Notes: a model not told the origin generated them from the sequence alone. A stretch of 64,000 nt of DNA from Fontibacillus panacisegetis (GCF_900102215.1 NZ_FNBG01000001.1:186001-250000), one strand, 5' to 3'; counted from the stretch's first letter, positions 24,292 through 32,975 are shown. Translations and numbers: made by a program.

Positions 24292-25515
24292 ATGAGCTTA
24301 GCGGAATCAAATTCATCAACTAAACCTGCATCATCTCGTCGTCTGCTGTTGATATTCATTCTTGGAAGTCTGTCCGCGTTCGGACCATTATGTCTGGATA
24401 TGTACCTTCCGGCCCTCCCCAAGCTGGCAAATGATCTGAATACAAGTCCATCGATGGCCCAGTTAAGCTTAACCGCATGTCTGTTAGGTCTTGCAATCGG
24501 TCAGATTATCGTGGGACCACTTAGCGATACACGCGGTCGTCGCTCACCACTTGTCATTGCACTTATCATTTATGCTGTTAGCTCACTGCTCTGTGTGTTC
24601 GCACCATCTGCAGCTATATTGAATACCCTTAGATTCATTCAAGGCTTGTCTGGGTCAGCTGGAATTGTGCTCTCACGTGCCATTGTAAGAGACATGTATT
24701 CTGGTACGGAGATGACCAAATTTTTCTCTATGCTTATGCTGGTAAACGGAGCTGCACCGATATTGGCACCTCTCTTTGGCGGACAGCTGCTTCAGTTTGT
24801 CTCTTGGCGCGGCGTTTTTGTCGTTCTTAGCATTATCGGTGTTCTAATGCTTGTTTCAGTACTTTTTTGGCTGCCTGAGACATTGCCTGTAGAACATCGT
24901 CAGTCCGGTGGACTTAAAACCACACTAAGCACGTTCTCTCGTCTGCTGCGTGATCGCCAATTTATTGGCTATTGCTTATCTCAAGCCTTTGTTACCGCCG
25001 CCATGTTCGGCTATATTTCCGGTTCTTCCTTCGTGCTGCAAAATATTTACCATGTCTCGGAACAAGCCTATAGCATGATTTTTGCAATAAATGGCATAGG
25101 GATCATCATCTCCAGCCAAACAACTGGACGGTTGGCTGGACGAATCAGAGAGACAGCTCTACTGCGTTTTGGACTTGGTCTGGCTGCATGTGCTTCGATT
25201 GCTTTACTGATTGCCATTGTCACGAAAGGCAGCCTAATGTCCATTCTGATTCCACTATTCTTTGTTGTTGCCTGCGTCGGGATTGTCGGTACTTCGTCCT
25301 TTCCGCTCGCAATGCAAAGACAGGCGCAATCAGCGGGCAGTGCTTCTGCTCTACTAGGACTGCTTCCATACATTCTCGGCGCAGCAGTTGCGCCACTGGT
25401 CGGACTTGGCGGTGAGAATAACGCCCTCCCTATGGGACTTGTTATAGCTTCAGCCAACATGATCGCTGTTATGTGTTATATTTTCATTGTGCATACAAAT
25501 AAAAGTACTTCATAA
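24292..25515 (+). CDS. Bcr/CflA-type multidrug MFS efflux protein
   Basis: A 407-residue 12-helix drug:proton antiporter. The N-terminal D-M-Y-L-P-A-L-P motif in helix 1, G-P-L-S-D-T-R-G-R-R after helix 2 and R-F-I-Q-G-L-S-G-S-A-G-I-V-L-S-R-A in helices 4-5 are diagnostic of the Bcr/CflA branch. It would export drugs such as bicyclomycin or chloramphenicol, but specificity is not readable. The ATG follows GAAAGGAAG. A small membrane protein gene starts 24 bases after its stop and may be co-transcribed. Confidence 0.88.
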   Translation: MSLAESNSSTKPASSRRLLLIFILGSLSAFGPLCLDMYLPALPKLANDLNTSPSMAQLSLTACLLGLAIGQIIVGPLSDTRGRRSPLVIALIIYAVSSLLCVFAPSAAILNTLRFIQGLSGSAGIVLSRAIVRDMYSGTEMTKFFSMLMLVNGAAPILAPLFGGQLLQFVSWRGVFVVLSIIGVLMLVSVLFWLPETLPVEHRQSGGLKTTLSTFSRLLRDRQFIGYCLSQAFVTAAMFGYISGSSFVLQNIYHVSEQAYSMIFAINGIGIIISSQTTGRLAGRIRETALLRFGLGLAACASIALLIAIVTKGSLMSILIPLFFVVACVGIVGTSSFPLAMQRQAQSAGSASALLGLLPYILGAAVAPLVGLGGENNALPMGLVIASANMIAVMCYIFIVHTNKSTS

Positions 25516-25539
25516 ACCAACCCAAAGGAGGCCGCTCTC

Positions 25540-25779
25540 ATGTCTAAGCTACTTCGTGGTATTGGAGCATTCTTTATCGTATTAGGATTCATTTACGGTT
25601 TATTTTTTGGAATCAGAGATCAGCAAATTGCAATTATTTTAAATTTTGCTTTTCTGGGCCTTATTCCTGGTATTTTATTTATCGCTATCGCCATCATACT
25701 TGACCGTCAAGAAATGAATCGTCGTTATCTTGAAGAAATATTGAGTAAACTCCCTGAGGTCCACAATGGCAGATTCTAA
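25540..25779 (+). CDS. Small membrane protein (79 aa, unknown)
   Basis: 79 residues with two hydrophobic segments (about 8-25 and 30-53) and a charged C-terminal tail. AAAGGAGG lies 8 bases before the ATG. It overlaps the start of the following sigma-factor fusion gene by 14 bases, so the two are likely translationally coupled. This suggests, without proving, that it works with that sigma factor, perhaps as a membrane partner or anti-sigma-like element, although it has no recognisable anti-sigma domain. Confidence 0.7.
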   Translation: MSKLLRGIGAFFIVLGFIYGLFFGIRDQQIAIILNFAFLGLIPGILFIAIAIILDRQEMNRRYLEEILSKLPEVHNGRF

Positions 25780-27445
25780 TGTAGAGCTTCAACATTTATC
25801 TAATTCAGAATTGATTGCTATGGCTAGAACAGGGCTTCACTCTGCGTTTAATGAACTTATGCTTCGGCATAGAAAACAAGCATTTCAATGGGCTTACCAA
25901 TATACGGACGACCCTTATCTTGCAGAGGATATTGTTCAAGAGGCATTAATTAATGCTTTCTTGTATCTTGGCAATCTGGAGCATATTGAGAAATTCATCC
26001 CTTGGTTCAGAAAAATTATTACAAACCAGGCACTTATGCATTTGAGGCGCGGCGGTCCACATGGAAAGGAACGCCCCTTCTCTTCCCTAATACAGCAGCA
26101 TAGTGAACACAATGATGAATATGGATCGCCCATCGAGCTTTTATTGAGCAAATTTGCTCGTCAGCGTTCCGAAATGAATGATACATTAAATGACCCGGCA
26201 AAAATCTGGCTCAGACAAGAGACATCGAACTTGATTCACAGCATGCTGCAGTGCCTTAACGCTAAGGAACGGGAAATATTTGATGCCTATTTTTTCAAGC
26301 TATACACACCCCAGGAAATTTCAACCATGACCTCAACCAGTTCATCTAACGTTTACACGATATTATCCCGATCAAGACGTAAAATTCAACAGCAGCAATT
26401 TCATTCGAATTTAACAACCTATTTACAGTCGAGAGCATCTGATCCAGTCAAAAATTCCAAGGTTATTCTGGCATCAAAAAGTTTATACTTCGGAGAAATC
26501 TGGGACACCTTTTCACTCTGTGTCCTGCATGCTCTACAGTACAGTCAAAGCCCATTTAATCTCCCTTCAAGCTCTACAATGGCCGAAATTATGGGTTTTA
26601 CAGGGCAAGCCTTCAGACTGCAGATTAATCAACGACATTTGGATCTTTTCGAAGCCTCGGCTTTTAACTGGCGACGCACCTTCACTAAGGGATTGCTAAA
26701 CCTAGGCTATGCAGCACGTTCGATCGGTGATGGGCAGCATATCCCTCAGACCTCCGACTTGCTTATCGAAGCTTTTAATTTTATACATAACACTCTTGAT
26801 CAAGGGCAGCCGGTTATTGTTTGGGGCTATGTACACCCTTATTTTGCTTTGATTCACGGTTATGACGATACTAAGAAATTGTTTCATATTACAGGGCTAT
26901 TTGAGCAACAAACAATGGATTACAGGGAACTCGGTCTGGATTGGGGTGCTGATCTTTTCATACTATCACTCGGTACGCCTTATCCAGTAACAGCAATGGA
27001 TTCGTTACGTGGTGCATTAAGCATGATTATCATGCATAATGAAGGGTTTGAAGGCAGCATTCACCCTGATTACGTTCAGGGTATAGCAGCTTATGACGTC
27101 TGGATTACCTTGCTATCTCGTGAGGATATCGATCCTCTTGCTCATGCCTACCAAATTTGCTGGACCTCCAATACACGACTTTTTGCGTTTCAATTTCTTG
27201 AATCTATCGCAGAACGTACAGCGGACTACGGTGACATCATTTGCAAATTGGCATCCCAAGCCGCTGTTTACTATAAACATGCAGCAGAGACCTTGTACCA
27301 TCTTCGGAAGCTATACCCCTTTCCTGCAGGCGGACACCACTCTTGTCCATCTACCAGAGCAAAAGGGATTCTATTACTTGAACAAGTAAAAAGCTATGAA
27401 CAACAAGGATTAGATATACTCAAAAAAGTTTTAAATAATTTATAA
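25766..27445 (+). CDS. ECF-type sigma factor fused to a C39-like (papain-fold) C-terminal domain
   Basis: 559 residues. The first ~210 form an ECF sigma factor: region 2 (H-R-K-Q-A-F-Q-W-A-Y-Q-Y, D-P-Y-L-A-E-D-I-V-Q-E-A about residues 50-60) and region 4 (L-N-A-K-E-R-E-I-F-D-A-Y, T-P-Q-E-I-S, S-N-V-Y-T-I-L-S-R-S-R-R). The remaining ~340 residues resemble C39/BtrH-like papain-fold proteins: T-F-S-L-C-V-L-H-A-L (candidate Cys), G-F-T-G-Q-A-F-R-L-Q-I, and G-Q-P-V-I-V-W-G-Y-V-H-P-Y-F-A-L-I-H-G-Y-D-D (candidate His and Asp). An ECF factor usually has ~170-200 residues, so the fusion is unusual. The C-terminal domain may be a sensor or acyl-/peptide-acting module controlling the sigma part. Its start lies within the small membrane protein gene. 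Confidence 0.8.
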   Translation: MADSNVELQHLSNSELIAMARTGLHSAFNELMLRHRKQAFQWAYQYTDDPYLAEDIVQEALINAFLYLGNLEHIEKFIPWFRKIITNQALMHLRRGGPHGKERPFSSLIQQHSEHNDEYGSPIELLLSKFARQRSEMNDTLNDPAKIWLRQETSNLIHSMLQCLNAKEREIFDAYFFKLYTPQEISTMTSTSSSNVYTILSRSRRKIQQQQFHSNLTTYLQSRASDPVKNSKVILASKSLYFGEIWDTFSLCVLHALQYSQSPFNLPSSSTMAEIMGFTGQAFRLQINQRHLDLFEASAFNWRRTFTKGLLNLGYAARSIGDGQHIPQTSDLLIEAFNFIHNTLDQGQPVIVWGYVHPYFALIHGYDDTKKLFHITGLFEQQTMDYRELGLDWGADLFILSLGTPYPVTAMDSLRGALSMIIMHNEGFEGSIHPDYVQGIAAYDVWITLLSREDIDPLAHAYQICWTSNTRLFAFQFLESIAERTADYGDIICKLASQAAVYYKHAAETLYHLRKLYPFPAGGHHSCPSTRAKGILLLEQVKSYEQQGLDILKKVLNNL

Positions 27446-27533
27446 AAATTGTGTAAGAAATCTCCCACCGTTGGCATCTATACATTGAATGCAGATTTAG
27501 AAAGCAAATTACCGATCAACGGAGGGGTTTATT

Positions 27534-28727
27534 TTGAGAAAATGGTTTATCATCACTTGCTTGGCTTTAGCTGTTGCAGTTACAGGATGTACTCAAGGGG
27601 GCAACGAGGGTACGGAAAAGTTTCAAGGAACCTATTCATTCCGAAGTGATTTAGCAAATACGGGAATCATTCATACTGCGGGGCTGCCCAATTTAAAAGG
27701 AGAGAAATGGAGCCTTCAGCTGGAAAACAAGATACACAGCTCTCCCATCCTTGCTGACGGGATATTGTATTTTGGAGATGAAGTGGGCCAATTCTATGCA
27801 ATTAGTGCCAACAACGGCAAAATAATTTGGCAGCAAGCTTTTGCAGGTAAAATCAGAGCTACAGCTGCTGTCTATGAAAATGAGCTTTATTTTACAGACA
27901 CCACTTCAACGTTGTATGCGATCGACAAGACAAATGGAGAGGTAAAATGGAAAAAGCAGCTTGATGACAGTCTCAGCAGTGGTGCATTTACTGACCCGTG
28001 GGACTACTATATCAGCTCACCGACTATAGATCAGGATGTCATTTACGTCGGCGGCGAGGGACCGTTCTTTTATGCACTGTCACGTCTTGACGGCTCGATA
28101 ATATGGGAGCATGAAACCCCGATGTTATTCGTTCATAGTAAAGCTGCAATTGCTGATGGTAAAGTATTTATCTCAGATATGACTGGTGTGGTTGCCGCTC
28201 TGGATCAAAAGACAGGTGAACCGATATGGTCGCAGGATTACGGCGCTGTGCAATCTAGTATAGCTTATAAAGATGGTATTCTGTACTTCGGTTCCAGGGA
28301 TCAAAATGCATATGCAGTTGATGCACAGACTGGTGAAATCAAATGGTCCTATCTAACCTCAGGCGGCTCATGGGTCTCTTCCTCTGCGGCTGTTAATGAC
28401 GAGTATATCGCCATTGGCTCCTCAGACTCCAAGTTTGTACATGTGTTTGATCCTGCAACCGGAAAGTCCAAATTCGACTTTAATGCCGGAAGCCGTGTGT
28501 TCGGGTCGCCTGTCATTGTAGATGATATCATGTATTTCGGAACAGCATTCACGGACAAAACTGTAAATAAAGCTGGTATTGATGCATTCTATGCTGTAGA
28601 CCTGAAGACAGGAAAGGAAAAATGGCGTTTTGCAGAGGCTCATTCTCCTATCCTCTCAACCCCGGTTGTGGCGGATGGCGTTGTGTTTTTTACCACACAG
28701 GATGGGCATGTGTATGCTTTGAAATAA
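27534..28727 (+). CDS. PQQ-like beta-propeller lipoprotein
   Basis: A 397-residue lipoprotein. The TTG start at 27534 has GGAGGGG six bases upstream and gives R-K-W, a hydrophobic core and lipobox V-T-G-C. The mature part is built of repeated W-x-x-x-x-x-x-I-x-S-S-P-x-x-x-D-G-x-x-Y-x-G and A-L-D/K-x-x-T-G-E-x-x-W blades, as in BamB/PQQ-like eight-bladed propellers without a catalytic site for PQQ. These proteins usually serve as scaffolds or ligand-binding proteins on the outer face of the membrane. It follows the sigma-fusion gene by 88 bases and could be one of its targets. Confidence 0.88.
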   Translation: MRKWFIITCLALAVAVTGCTQGGNEGTEKFQGTYSFRSDLANTGIIHTAGLPNLKGEKWSLQLENKIHSSPILADGILYFGDEVGQFYAISANNGKIIWQQAFAGKIRATAAVYENELYFTDTTSTLYAIDKTNGEVKWKKQLDDSLSSGAFTDPWDYYISSPTIDQDVIYVGGEGPFFYALSRLDGSIIWEHETPMLFVHSKAAIADGKVFISDMTGVVAALDQKTGEPIWSQDYGAVQSSIAYKDGILYFGSRDQNAYAVDAQTGEIKWSYLTSGGSWVSSSAAVNDEYIAIGSSDSKFVHVFDPATGKSKFDFNAGSRVFGSPVIVDDIMYFGTAFTDKTVNKAGIDAFYAVDLKTGKEKWRFAEAHSPILSTPVVADGVVFFTTQDGHVYALK

Positions 28728-28743
28728 GGATGAAGAGATACAC

Positions 28744-28773
28744 GCCGGGGCATGATGCTCCGGCTTTTTTTTT
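28744..28773 (+). terminator. Terminator after the beta-propeller gene
   Basis: Stem GCCGG-G-GCA / TGC-T-CCGGC with a short loop, followed by nine T residues, 17 bases after the stop codon. Confidence 0.92.
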
Positions 28774-28879
28774 GCATGAGCGCATCGCCTAACCTCTAAT
28801 TTCAAACCCTCCATTTAACCACCACCCTTCTATTCTTTTGCTATATTGAGAATCTAACAATTTCAAAAGAGGTGAGTAA

Positions 28880-29596
28880 ATGCTTTTATCCGTCAAAAAT
28901 CTTTCCGTTACATACAACGGTAAGCATGCTGTAAGAAATTTAACCTTCTCTGTCCAAAAAGGCGAGGTGTTTGGATTGCTTGGGGCCAATGGAGCAGGAA
29001 AATCATCCAGTATAGGGGCTATTTTAGGAATTGAAAAAAGCACATCTGATGAGCTGCTGGTGCTGGGTCAATCTCCGATCATAGATCGGAAGAAAGTGTT
29101 TGAGCAGGTTGGTGTGCAATTTCAGGAAACGAATTTTCCCGATAAGATGACCGTTGAAGAGGCTTGCAATCAGTGGCACGCTTTGTACGTAAAGCCTCAA
29201 AGTATAGAGCCATTATTATCTACGTTTGGTTTGCTGGATAAGCAGAAGCAGCTAATAAAGTCACTATCCGGCGGCGAGAAACAGCGCCTGGCTGTATTGT
29301 TAGCTTTACTGCCAAACCCGCAGCTCGTTTTTCTGGATGAATTAACGACAGGGCTCGATACAATGGCTCGCAAAATGCTATGGAAACAGTTATTGATTAT
29401 GAAGGAAAAAGGGCTGTCCATCGTATTAACGTCGCATTATATGGATGAGGTTGAAGCGCTGTGCGACCATCTGCTTATTTTGAAAAATGGAGAAACCATG
29501 ATATATGGAACCATTGATGAAGTCGTCAAAGCAAGCGGTCAGCCGCATTTGGAAGCCGCCTATTTACATTTTTCCGGTGAGGAGGAACTCATATGA
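28880..29596 (+). CDS. ABC-2 type exporter ATP-binding protein
   Basis: A 238-residue ABC ATPase: Walker A G-A-N-G-A-G-K-S-S about residues 36-44, signature L-S-G-G-E-K-Q-R, Walker B L-V-F-L-D-E-L-T-T-G-L-D and switch His in L-T-S-H-Y-M-D-E-V-E. This is the DRA/CcmA type that pairs with ABC-2 permeases for export of drugs or lipids. It overlaps the permease gene by four bases, and a double-MerR regulator follows. An AGAGGTGAG site precedes the ATG. Confidence 0.9.
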   Translation: MLLSVKNLSVTYNGKHAVRNLTFSVQKGEVFGLLGANGAGKSSSIGAILGIEKSTSDELLVLGQSPIIDRKKVFEQVGVQFQETNFPDKMTVEEACNQWHALYVKPQSIEPLLSTFGLLDKQKQLIKSLSGGEKQRLAVLLALLPNPQLVFLDELTTGLDTMARKMLWKQLLIMKEKGLSIVLTSHYMDEVEALCDHLLILKNGETMIYGTIDEVVKASGQPHLEAAYLHFSGEEELI

Positions 29597-30330
29597 ACAA
29601 ATTCGGTACTTTGCTAAAGATTGAAGGAAAGCTAGTATGGAAGGGGCTAGATATTCTCATATTCGGCATACTCATGCCAATCATTCTAGCAGCACTGTTT
29701 GGATATGTGATGAGCAAGGATGCTTCCAGCAATGGCGCATCGATGTTTGAGTATTCATTTCCCGCCGTCACAACTATAGGGATTCTAGCAACGGGCGTGA
29801 TGGGTGTGCCATTAACAATTGCAGACTACCGTCATCGTGGCATTTTAAAAAGATTTCAAGTGACCCCAATATCTCCTTTGCAAATCATACTGGCACAGGT
29901 CGTGATTCAGCTCTCGTCAGCACTGGTATCATTCTTTGGGGTAACCCTCGTTTACTCCATTCTGTTCGGTTATGAAATGCGCGGCTCATGGGGGTTATTC
30001 CTCCTGGCTTATTCACTTGTGCTTGCTGCGATGTACAGCATCGGTATATTCATCGGAAGTGTCGTACCCGATCAGAAATCAGCCAATCTCTGGAGCTCTA
30101 TCGTCTACTTTTCCATGCTCCTGTTCTCTGGTGCAACGATTCCGTACGAAATCATGCCTATTTTCATCCAAAAAATAATGAACCTGCTTCCGCTCGCACA
30201 AGGTATTCACCTCATGAAGCAAGTATCCATCGGAGAACCATTTCAAGATGTTGTACTCGCGATCATTGTGATGGGGGTATGCATTGTAGTAGGATTATTT
30301 GGTGCAAAAAAATATTTTAAATGGAAATAG
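29593..30330 (+). CDS. ABC-2 type permease
   Basis: A 245-residue membrane protein with about six hydrophobic helices in the ABC2_membrane pattern. The central V-P-L-T-I-A-D-Y-R-H-R-G-I-L-K-R-F-x-V-T-P-I-S-P segment is the typical conserved loop of drug-export permeases of this class. It pairs with the ATPase immediately upstream (four-base overlap). The substrate is unknown; the adjacent MerR-type regulator suggests induction by a small molecule. Confidence 0.9.
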   Translation: MNKFGTLLKIEGKLVWKGLDILIFGILMPIILAALFGYVMSKDASSNGASMFEYSFPAVTTIGILATGVMGVPLTIADYRHRGILKRFQVTPISPLQIILAQVVIQLSSALVSFFGVTLVYSILFGYEMRGSWGLFLLAYSLVLAAMYSIGIFIGSVVPDQKSANLWSSIVYFSMLLFSGATIPYEIMPIFIQKIMNLLPLAQGIHLMKQVSIGEPFQDVVLAIIVMGVCIVVGLFGAKKYFKWK

Positions 30331-30342
30331 AGGTATGCTGCG

Positions 30343-31074
30343 GTGTATCAAACAACTGAAATCGCAAGTAAGGCAGGTATTCATCCTAATACGGTTCGCA
30401 TATATGAGGAATGGGGATATATTTCCCCTGTTCCTCGTGCGGACAATGGATATCGGATCTATTCGGACCTCCATCTTTTTCAGCTGCTGGTTGCAAGGAC
30501 GGCGTTTCGATGCGAAATCGTTCAGGGGCAAATTCGGGAAAAAGCACGTGCTATCGTTCAAGCCAGTGGACGAGAGGATTTTAGAACAGCTATCAAGCTT
30601 GCCGAGGACTACCTGACCCATTTAGAGAAAGAACATATTAGAGCGCTGGAGGCCATTGAACTCGTTGAAAAATGGCTGGATGGCAAAGATTCACTTATAT
30701 CGGCTGAAACCTACACGAGAAACGAAGTAGCTCAGCTATTAGAAGTATCAAACGAGATTATACGAAATTGGGAAAGAAACGGTCTATTGACCGTCCCTCG
30801 GCTTCCCAATGGATATCGCAGATATACTGAAAAAGAAATGAATCGAATGAAAATTATTCGTTCTTTACGGCACGCACACTATTCCATGAGCGCAATCCTG
30901 CGGTTGTTAAATACAACTGAAAAGTCAACAGAACTAAACGTAAAGCAAGTGCTGGATACTCCAGCCGAATACGAAGACATTGTTACAGTTACGGATCGAT
31001 TAATTCATTCCTTGGAAGATGCGATCTGGTCTGCTCGTGAAGTCATTCGATTGTTAAATCAAGCCGTCAGGTAA
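30343..31074 (+). CDS. Regulator with two MerR-type DNA-binding domains
   Basis: 243 residues containing two MerR winged helices in one chain: the first at about 1-60 (T-T-E-I-A-S-K-A-G-I-H-P-N-T-V-R-I-Y-E-E-W-G), the second at about 122-190 (T-R-N-E-V-A-Q-L-L-E-V-S-N-E-I-I-R-N-W-E-R-N-G, then P-N-G-Y-R-R-Y). MerR proteins normally have one and bind as dimers, so this looks like a fused pseudo-dimer. The C-terminal ~50 residues are helical. The start is a GTG at 30343 with AGAGG upstream. It lies 12 bases after the permease and probably controls the exporter operon. It overlaps the convergent oxidoreductase gene by 21 bases. Confidence 0.85.
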   Translation: MYQTTEIASKAGIHPNTVRIYEEWGYISPVPRADNGYRIYSDLHLFQLLVARTAFRCEIVQGQIREKARAIVQASGREDFRTAIKLAEDYLTHLEKEHIRALEAIELVEKWLDGKDSLISAETYTRNEVAQLLEVSNEIIRNWERNGLLTVPRLPNGYRRYTEKEMNRMKIIRSLRHAHYSMSAILRLLNTTEKSTELNVKQVLDTPAEYEDIVTVTDRLIHSLEDAIWSAREVIRLLNQAVR

Positions 31075-31989
31075 GGGATCGCCTCCATTCGCTTCGGCCT
31101 GCTTCACGATCATTTCGCAAATTTCATGGCTTTTGAGTGCATCTGATACAGAAATTTCTGGCTCCAATCCTTCGCGTACACAATCTATAAAATGCTGAAT
31201 GATACTTACGAAGCCGCGGCGATACAATACCGGGTCCCAATCATTAAATTTGAGATGCCTCTCTTCACCACCAGCATAATGAACCGTAGAGTTTAGACCA
31301 TCGACAACCCATTTGTTCCCCGGACATATGACCTCCAGAACTTCTTCATTAGCCCCGGAATCGCGATTCATTATTCCTGTGCAGACAAAACCGTTCCCCT
31401 CGAAATGAAGAACTGCCTGATAAAGCTTGCCTTCCTGTACATAAGGAGAGAAGCGTACATCTGTGATTTCACCGCCCGCCAAAAAACGGATCGTATCCAC
31501 GACATGAATAAAATCATCATAAATGAATCGACGAGCGTAATCCGGCGAGAACTTGCGGTTTTTTTGCAGCATTATAAACCGTCGATCATTTTGTTCCTTC
31601 ATCACTGCAACCATCGGTGCATAACGGCGGTTAAAACCAACCATAAGGATTACGCCCTTCTCTTCAGCTAGCGCAGCAAGCCTCAACGACTCCTCATAAT
31701 CATATGAAATCGGCTTATCCACATACACATGAATCCCGCTGCGAATGAGCTGTTCTGCGATCTTTACGTGTGATTCTGTAGCTGTATGGATGAAGGCCGC
31801 ATCTACTCCCAGGTCGATGACCTGCTGAATGTCCGTTGCTGTATTAGGAACCCTGTATTTTGCTGATAAATGCTCCAACGTGTCTGTATTTCGTGTACAA
31901 AACACCAGCTCAATTTCTTCTATCGCCGTAATGACTGGCAGGTAGGCTTTTTGAGCGATATCGCCGAGACCTATGATGGCTATGCGCAT
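31054..31989 (-). CDS. Gfo/Idh/MocA family oxidoreductase
   Basis: 311 residues. An N-terminal Rossmann domain (I-I-G-L-G-D-I-A-Q-K-A about residues 4-14) and the E-K-P-family motif in V-D-K-P-I-S-Y-D about residue 93 identify the family; the C-terminal alpha/beta domain follows. Members oxidise or reduce sugars, inositols or related ketones with NAD(P). The substrate is unknown. It stands alone, convergent with the MerR-type gene. The GGACTCCCAC context before the ATG gives AGGACTC as a moderate ribosome site. Confidence 0.85.
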   Translation of the reverse strand: MRIAIIGLGDIAQKAYLPVITAIEEIELVFCTRNTDTLEHLSAKYRVPNTATDIQQVIDLGVDAAFIHTATESHVKIAEQLIRSGIHVYVDKPISYDYEESLRLAALAEEKGVILMVGFNRRYAPMVAVMKEQNDRRFIMLQKNRKFSPDYARRFIYDDFIHVVDTIRFLAGGEITDVRFSPYVQEGKLYQAVLHFEGNGFVCTGIMNRDSGANEEVLEVICPGNKWVVDGLNSTVHYAGGEERHLKFNDWDPVLYRRGFVSIIQHFIDCVREGLEPEISVSDALKSHEICEMIVKQAEANGGDPLPDGLI

Positions 31990-32198
31990 GTGGGAGTCCT
32001 CCGAATTTATGTTAGTATAATGAGGATTTTACTCTTTATTTAGAGGATAGTCACTATAAAGGTCCATAGACGAAATTAGCAATAATATTATGAAAAAAGC
32101 AATGTCAAGCTAAATAAAAACAGCCCGATACAAAAAAACCACCAACCATTCCATTTATTACAACACCTCATTCACGAAGCTACATTCGGAACTAACTC

Positions 32199-32471
32199 CT
32201 AACGTTTGCTCATGACCTCGATCATTAAATTTGCTCCAAGCCTGAATCCATGTAAAAAAGCAGCTTCAACATGCATACTATCTACGCTGTCGCACAGGTC
32301 AAAATATTCCTCCAGCTCACAAAACGCTTCCTCACCTAATCGGTCTCGCATTGCTCTGTCTGTGCCGCCACTTGTCGGCTTAAGGGACGATATTCAGGAT
32401 GAGACAGACGGCACAATCGTCTCACCAGGATGAAGCTCCCCGCGGTAGAGGGCTTCCAGAATTGTTTTCAT
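32199..32471 (-). pseudogene. DUF6809-like gene with two compensating frameshifts
   Basis: From the ATG at 32471 (GGAGG six bases upstream) the frame reads M-K-T-I-L-E-A-L-Y-R-G-E-L-H-P-G-E-T-I-V and soon hits a TGA. The +1 frame then gives P-E-Y-R-P-L-S-R-Q-V, the family's conserved centre, before it ends. The original frame resumes with R-L-G-E-E-A-F-C-E-L-E-E and continues to H-V-E-A-A-F-L-H-G-F-R-L-G-A. The parts match small Paenibacillus DUF6809 proteins of ~90 residues, as I remember that family. Two shifts that cancel suggest decay or a sequencing error. Confidence 0.65.
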
Positions 32472-32610
32472 GTTCATCCTCCCATTAATTATCATCGCAT
32501 CGCTTGAATGAGATTCCTGCACATGGTAGGATATTTATGCAGTCTGCTTATTAAAGCGGTTGCGGGATAGGAAGTGGCATTGTTCTTCGTCGGACGCGCC
32601 GCTTCCTTCT

Positions 32611-32790
32611 TTATTTTTGGAGCTCGTCATACACCTTTTCAATCCCTTTGCGAATAACATCAGAACGGGTCGTTTGGAGTTTTTCGGTGCAAGCATCGAG
32701 TTTGCTCAAAATCTCTTGATCGACACGAACTCGAATTAATTCGCTTTTGGGATTGTCAGATAGTGGACGCCCCATCTTTTTGGACGACAT
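32611..32790 (-). CDS. Ribbon-helix-helix (CopG/MetJ/Arc-type) DNA-binding protein
   Basis: 59 residues from the ATG at 32790, which has GGGGTGAAG upstream. M-G-R-P-L-S-D-N-P-K-S precedes a strand (I-R-V-R-V-D) and two helices (Q-E-I-L-S-K-L-D-A-C-T-E-K-L, T-R-S-D-V-I-R-K-G-I-E-K-V-Y), the ribbon-helix-helix plan. Proteins starting this way are common on plasmids and integrative elements, where they act as repressors or relaxosome accessories. A short perfect palindrome overlaps its promoter region, and a hairpin cluster lies just beyond, so autoregulation or a role in DNA transfer is plausible. No relaxase or partner toxin gene is adjacent. Confidence 0.8.
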   Translation of the reverse strand: MSSKKMGRPLSDNPKSELIRVRVDQEILSKLDACTEKLQTTRSDVIRKGIEKVYDELQK

Positions 32791-32826
32791 TACTTCACCC
32801 CACTTTTTGTGTCCATAATAAGTATA

Positions 32827-32841
32827 TTGTTGTAGCAACAA
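32827..32841. promoter_or_regulatory. Palindromic operator candidate before the RHH gene
   Basis: TTGTTG-TAG-CAACAA is a perfect inverted repeat 37-51 bases upstream of the RHH start and beside a TATACT-like -10 region. It is a good candidate for autoregulatory binding. Confidence 0.45.
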
Positions 32842-32856
32842 AAAGTCAATTTAAAT

Positions 32857-32975
32857 AACCTGCCGACTATTTTTTCTCGGCAGGTTAAACATATTGCAGC
32901 ACAAGACAGCAGTTTTGTGCTGTTGCAAGCACTGAATATGGCTGGCCATATTCGCTTGTTAGGGGCTTTGCCCCT
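32857..32975. other. Cluster of four hairpins, possible transfer-origin remnant
   Basis: Four inverted repeats lie within 120 bp: AACCTGCCGA / TCGGCAGGTT (32857-32886), CAGCACAA / TTGTGCTG (32897-32922), GAATATGGC-TG-GCCATATTC (32934-32953) and AGGGGC-TTT-GCCCCT (32961-32975). The arrangement next to an RHH gene recalls origin-of-transfer regions of Gram-positive mobilisable elements. No relaxase gene is present. The following stretch to 33215 is very AT-rich and holds nothing else I can support. Confidence 0.45.
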
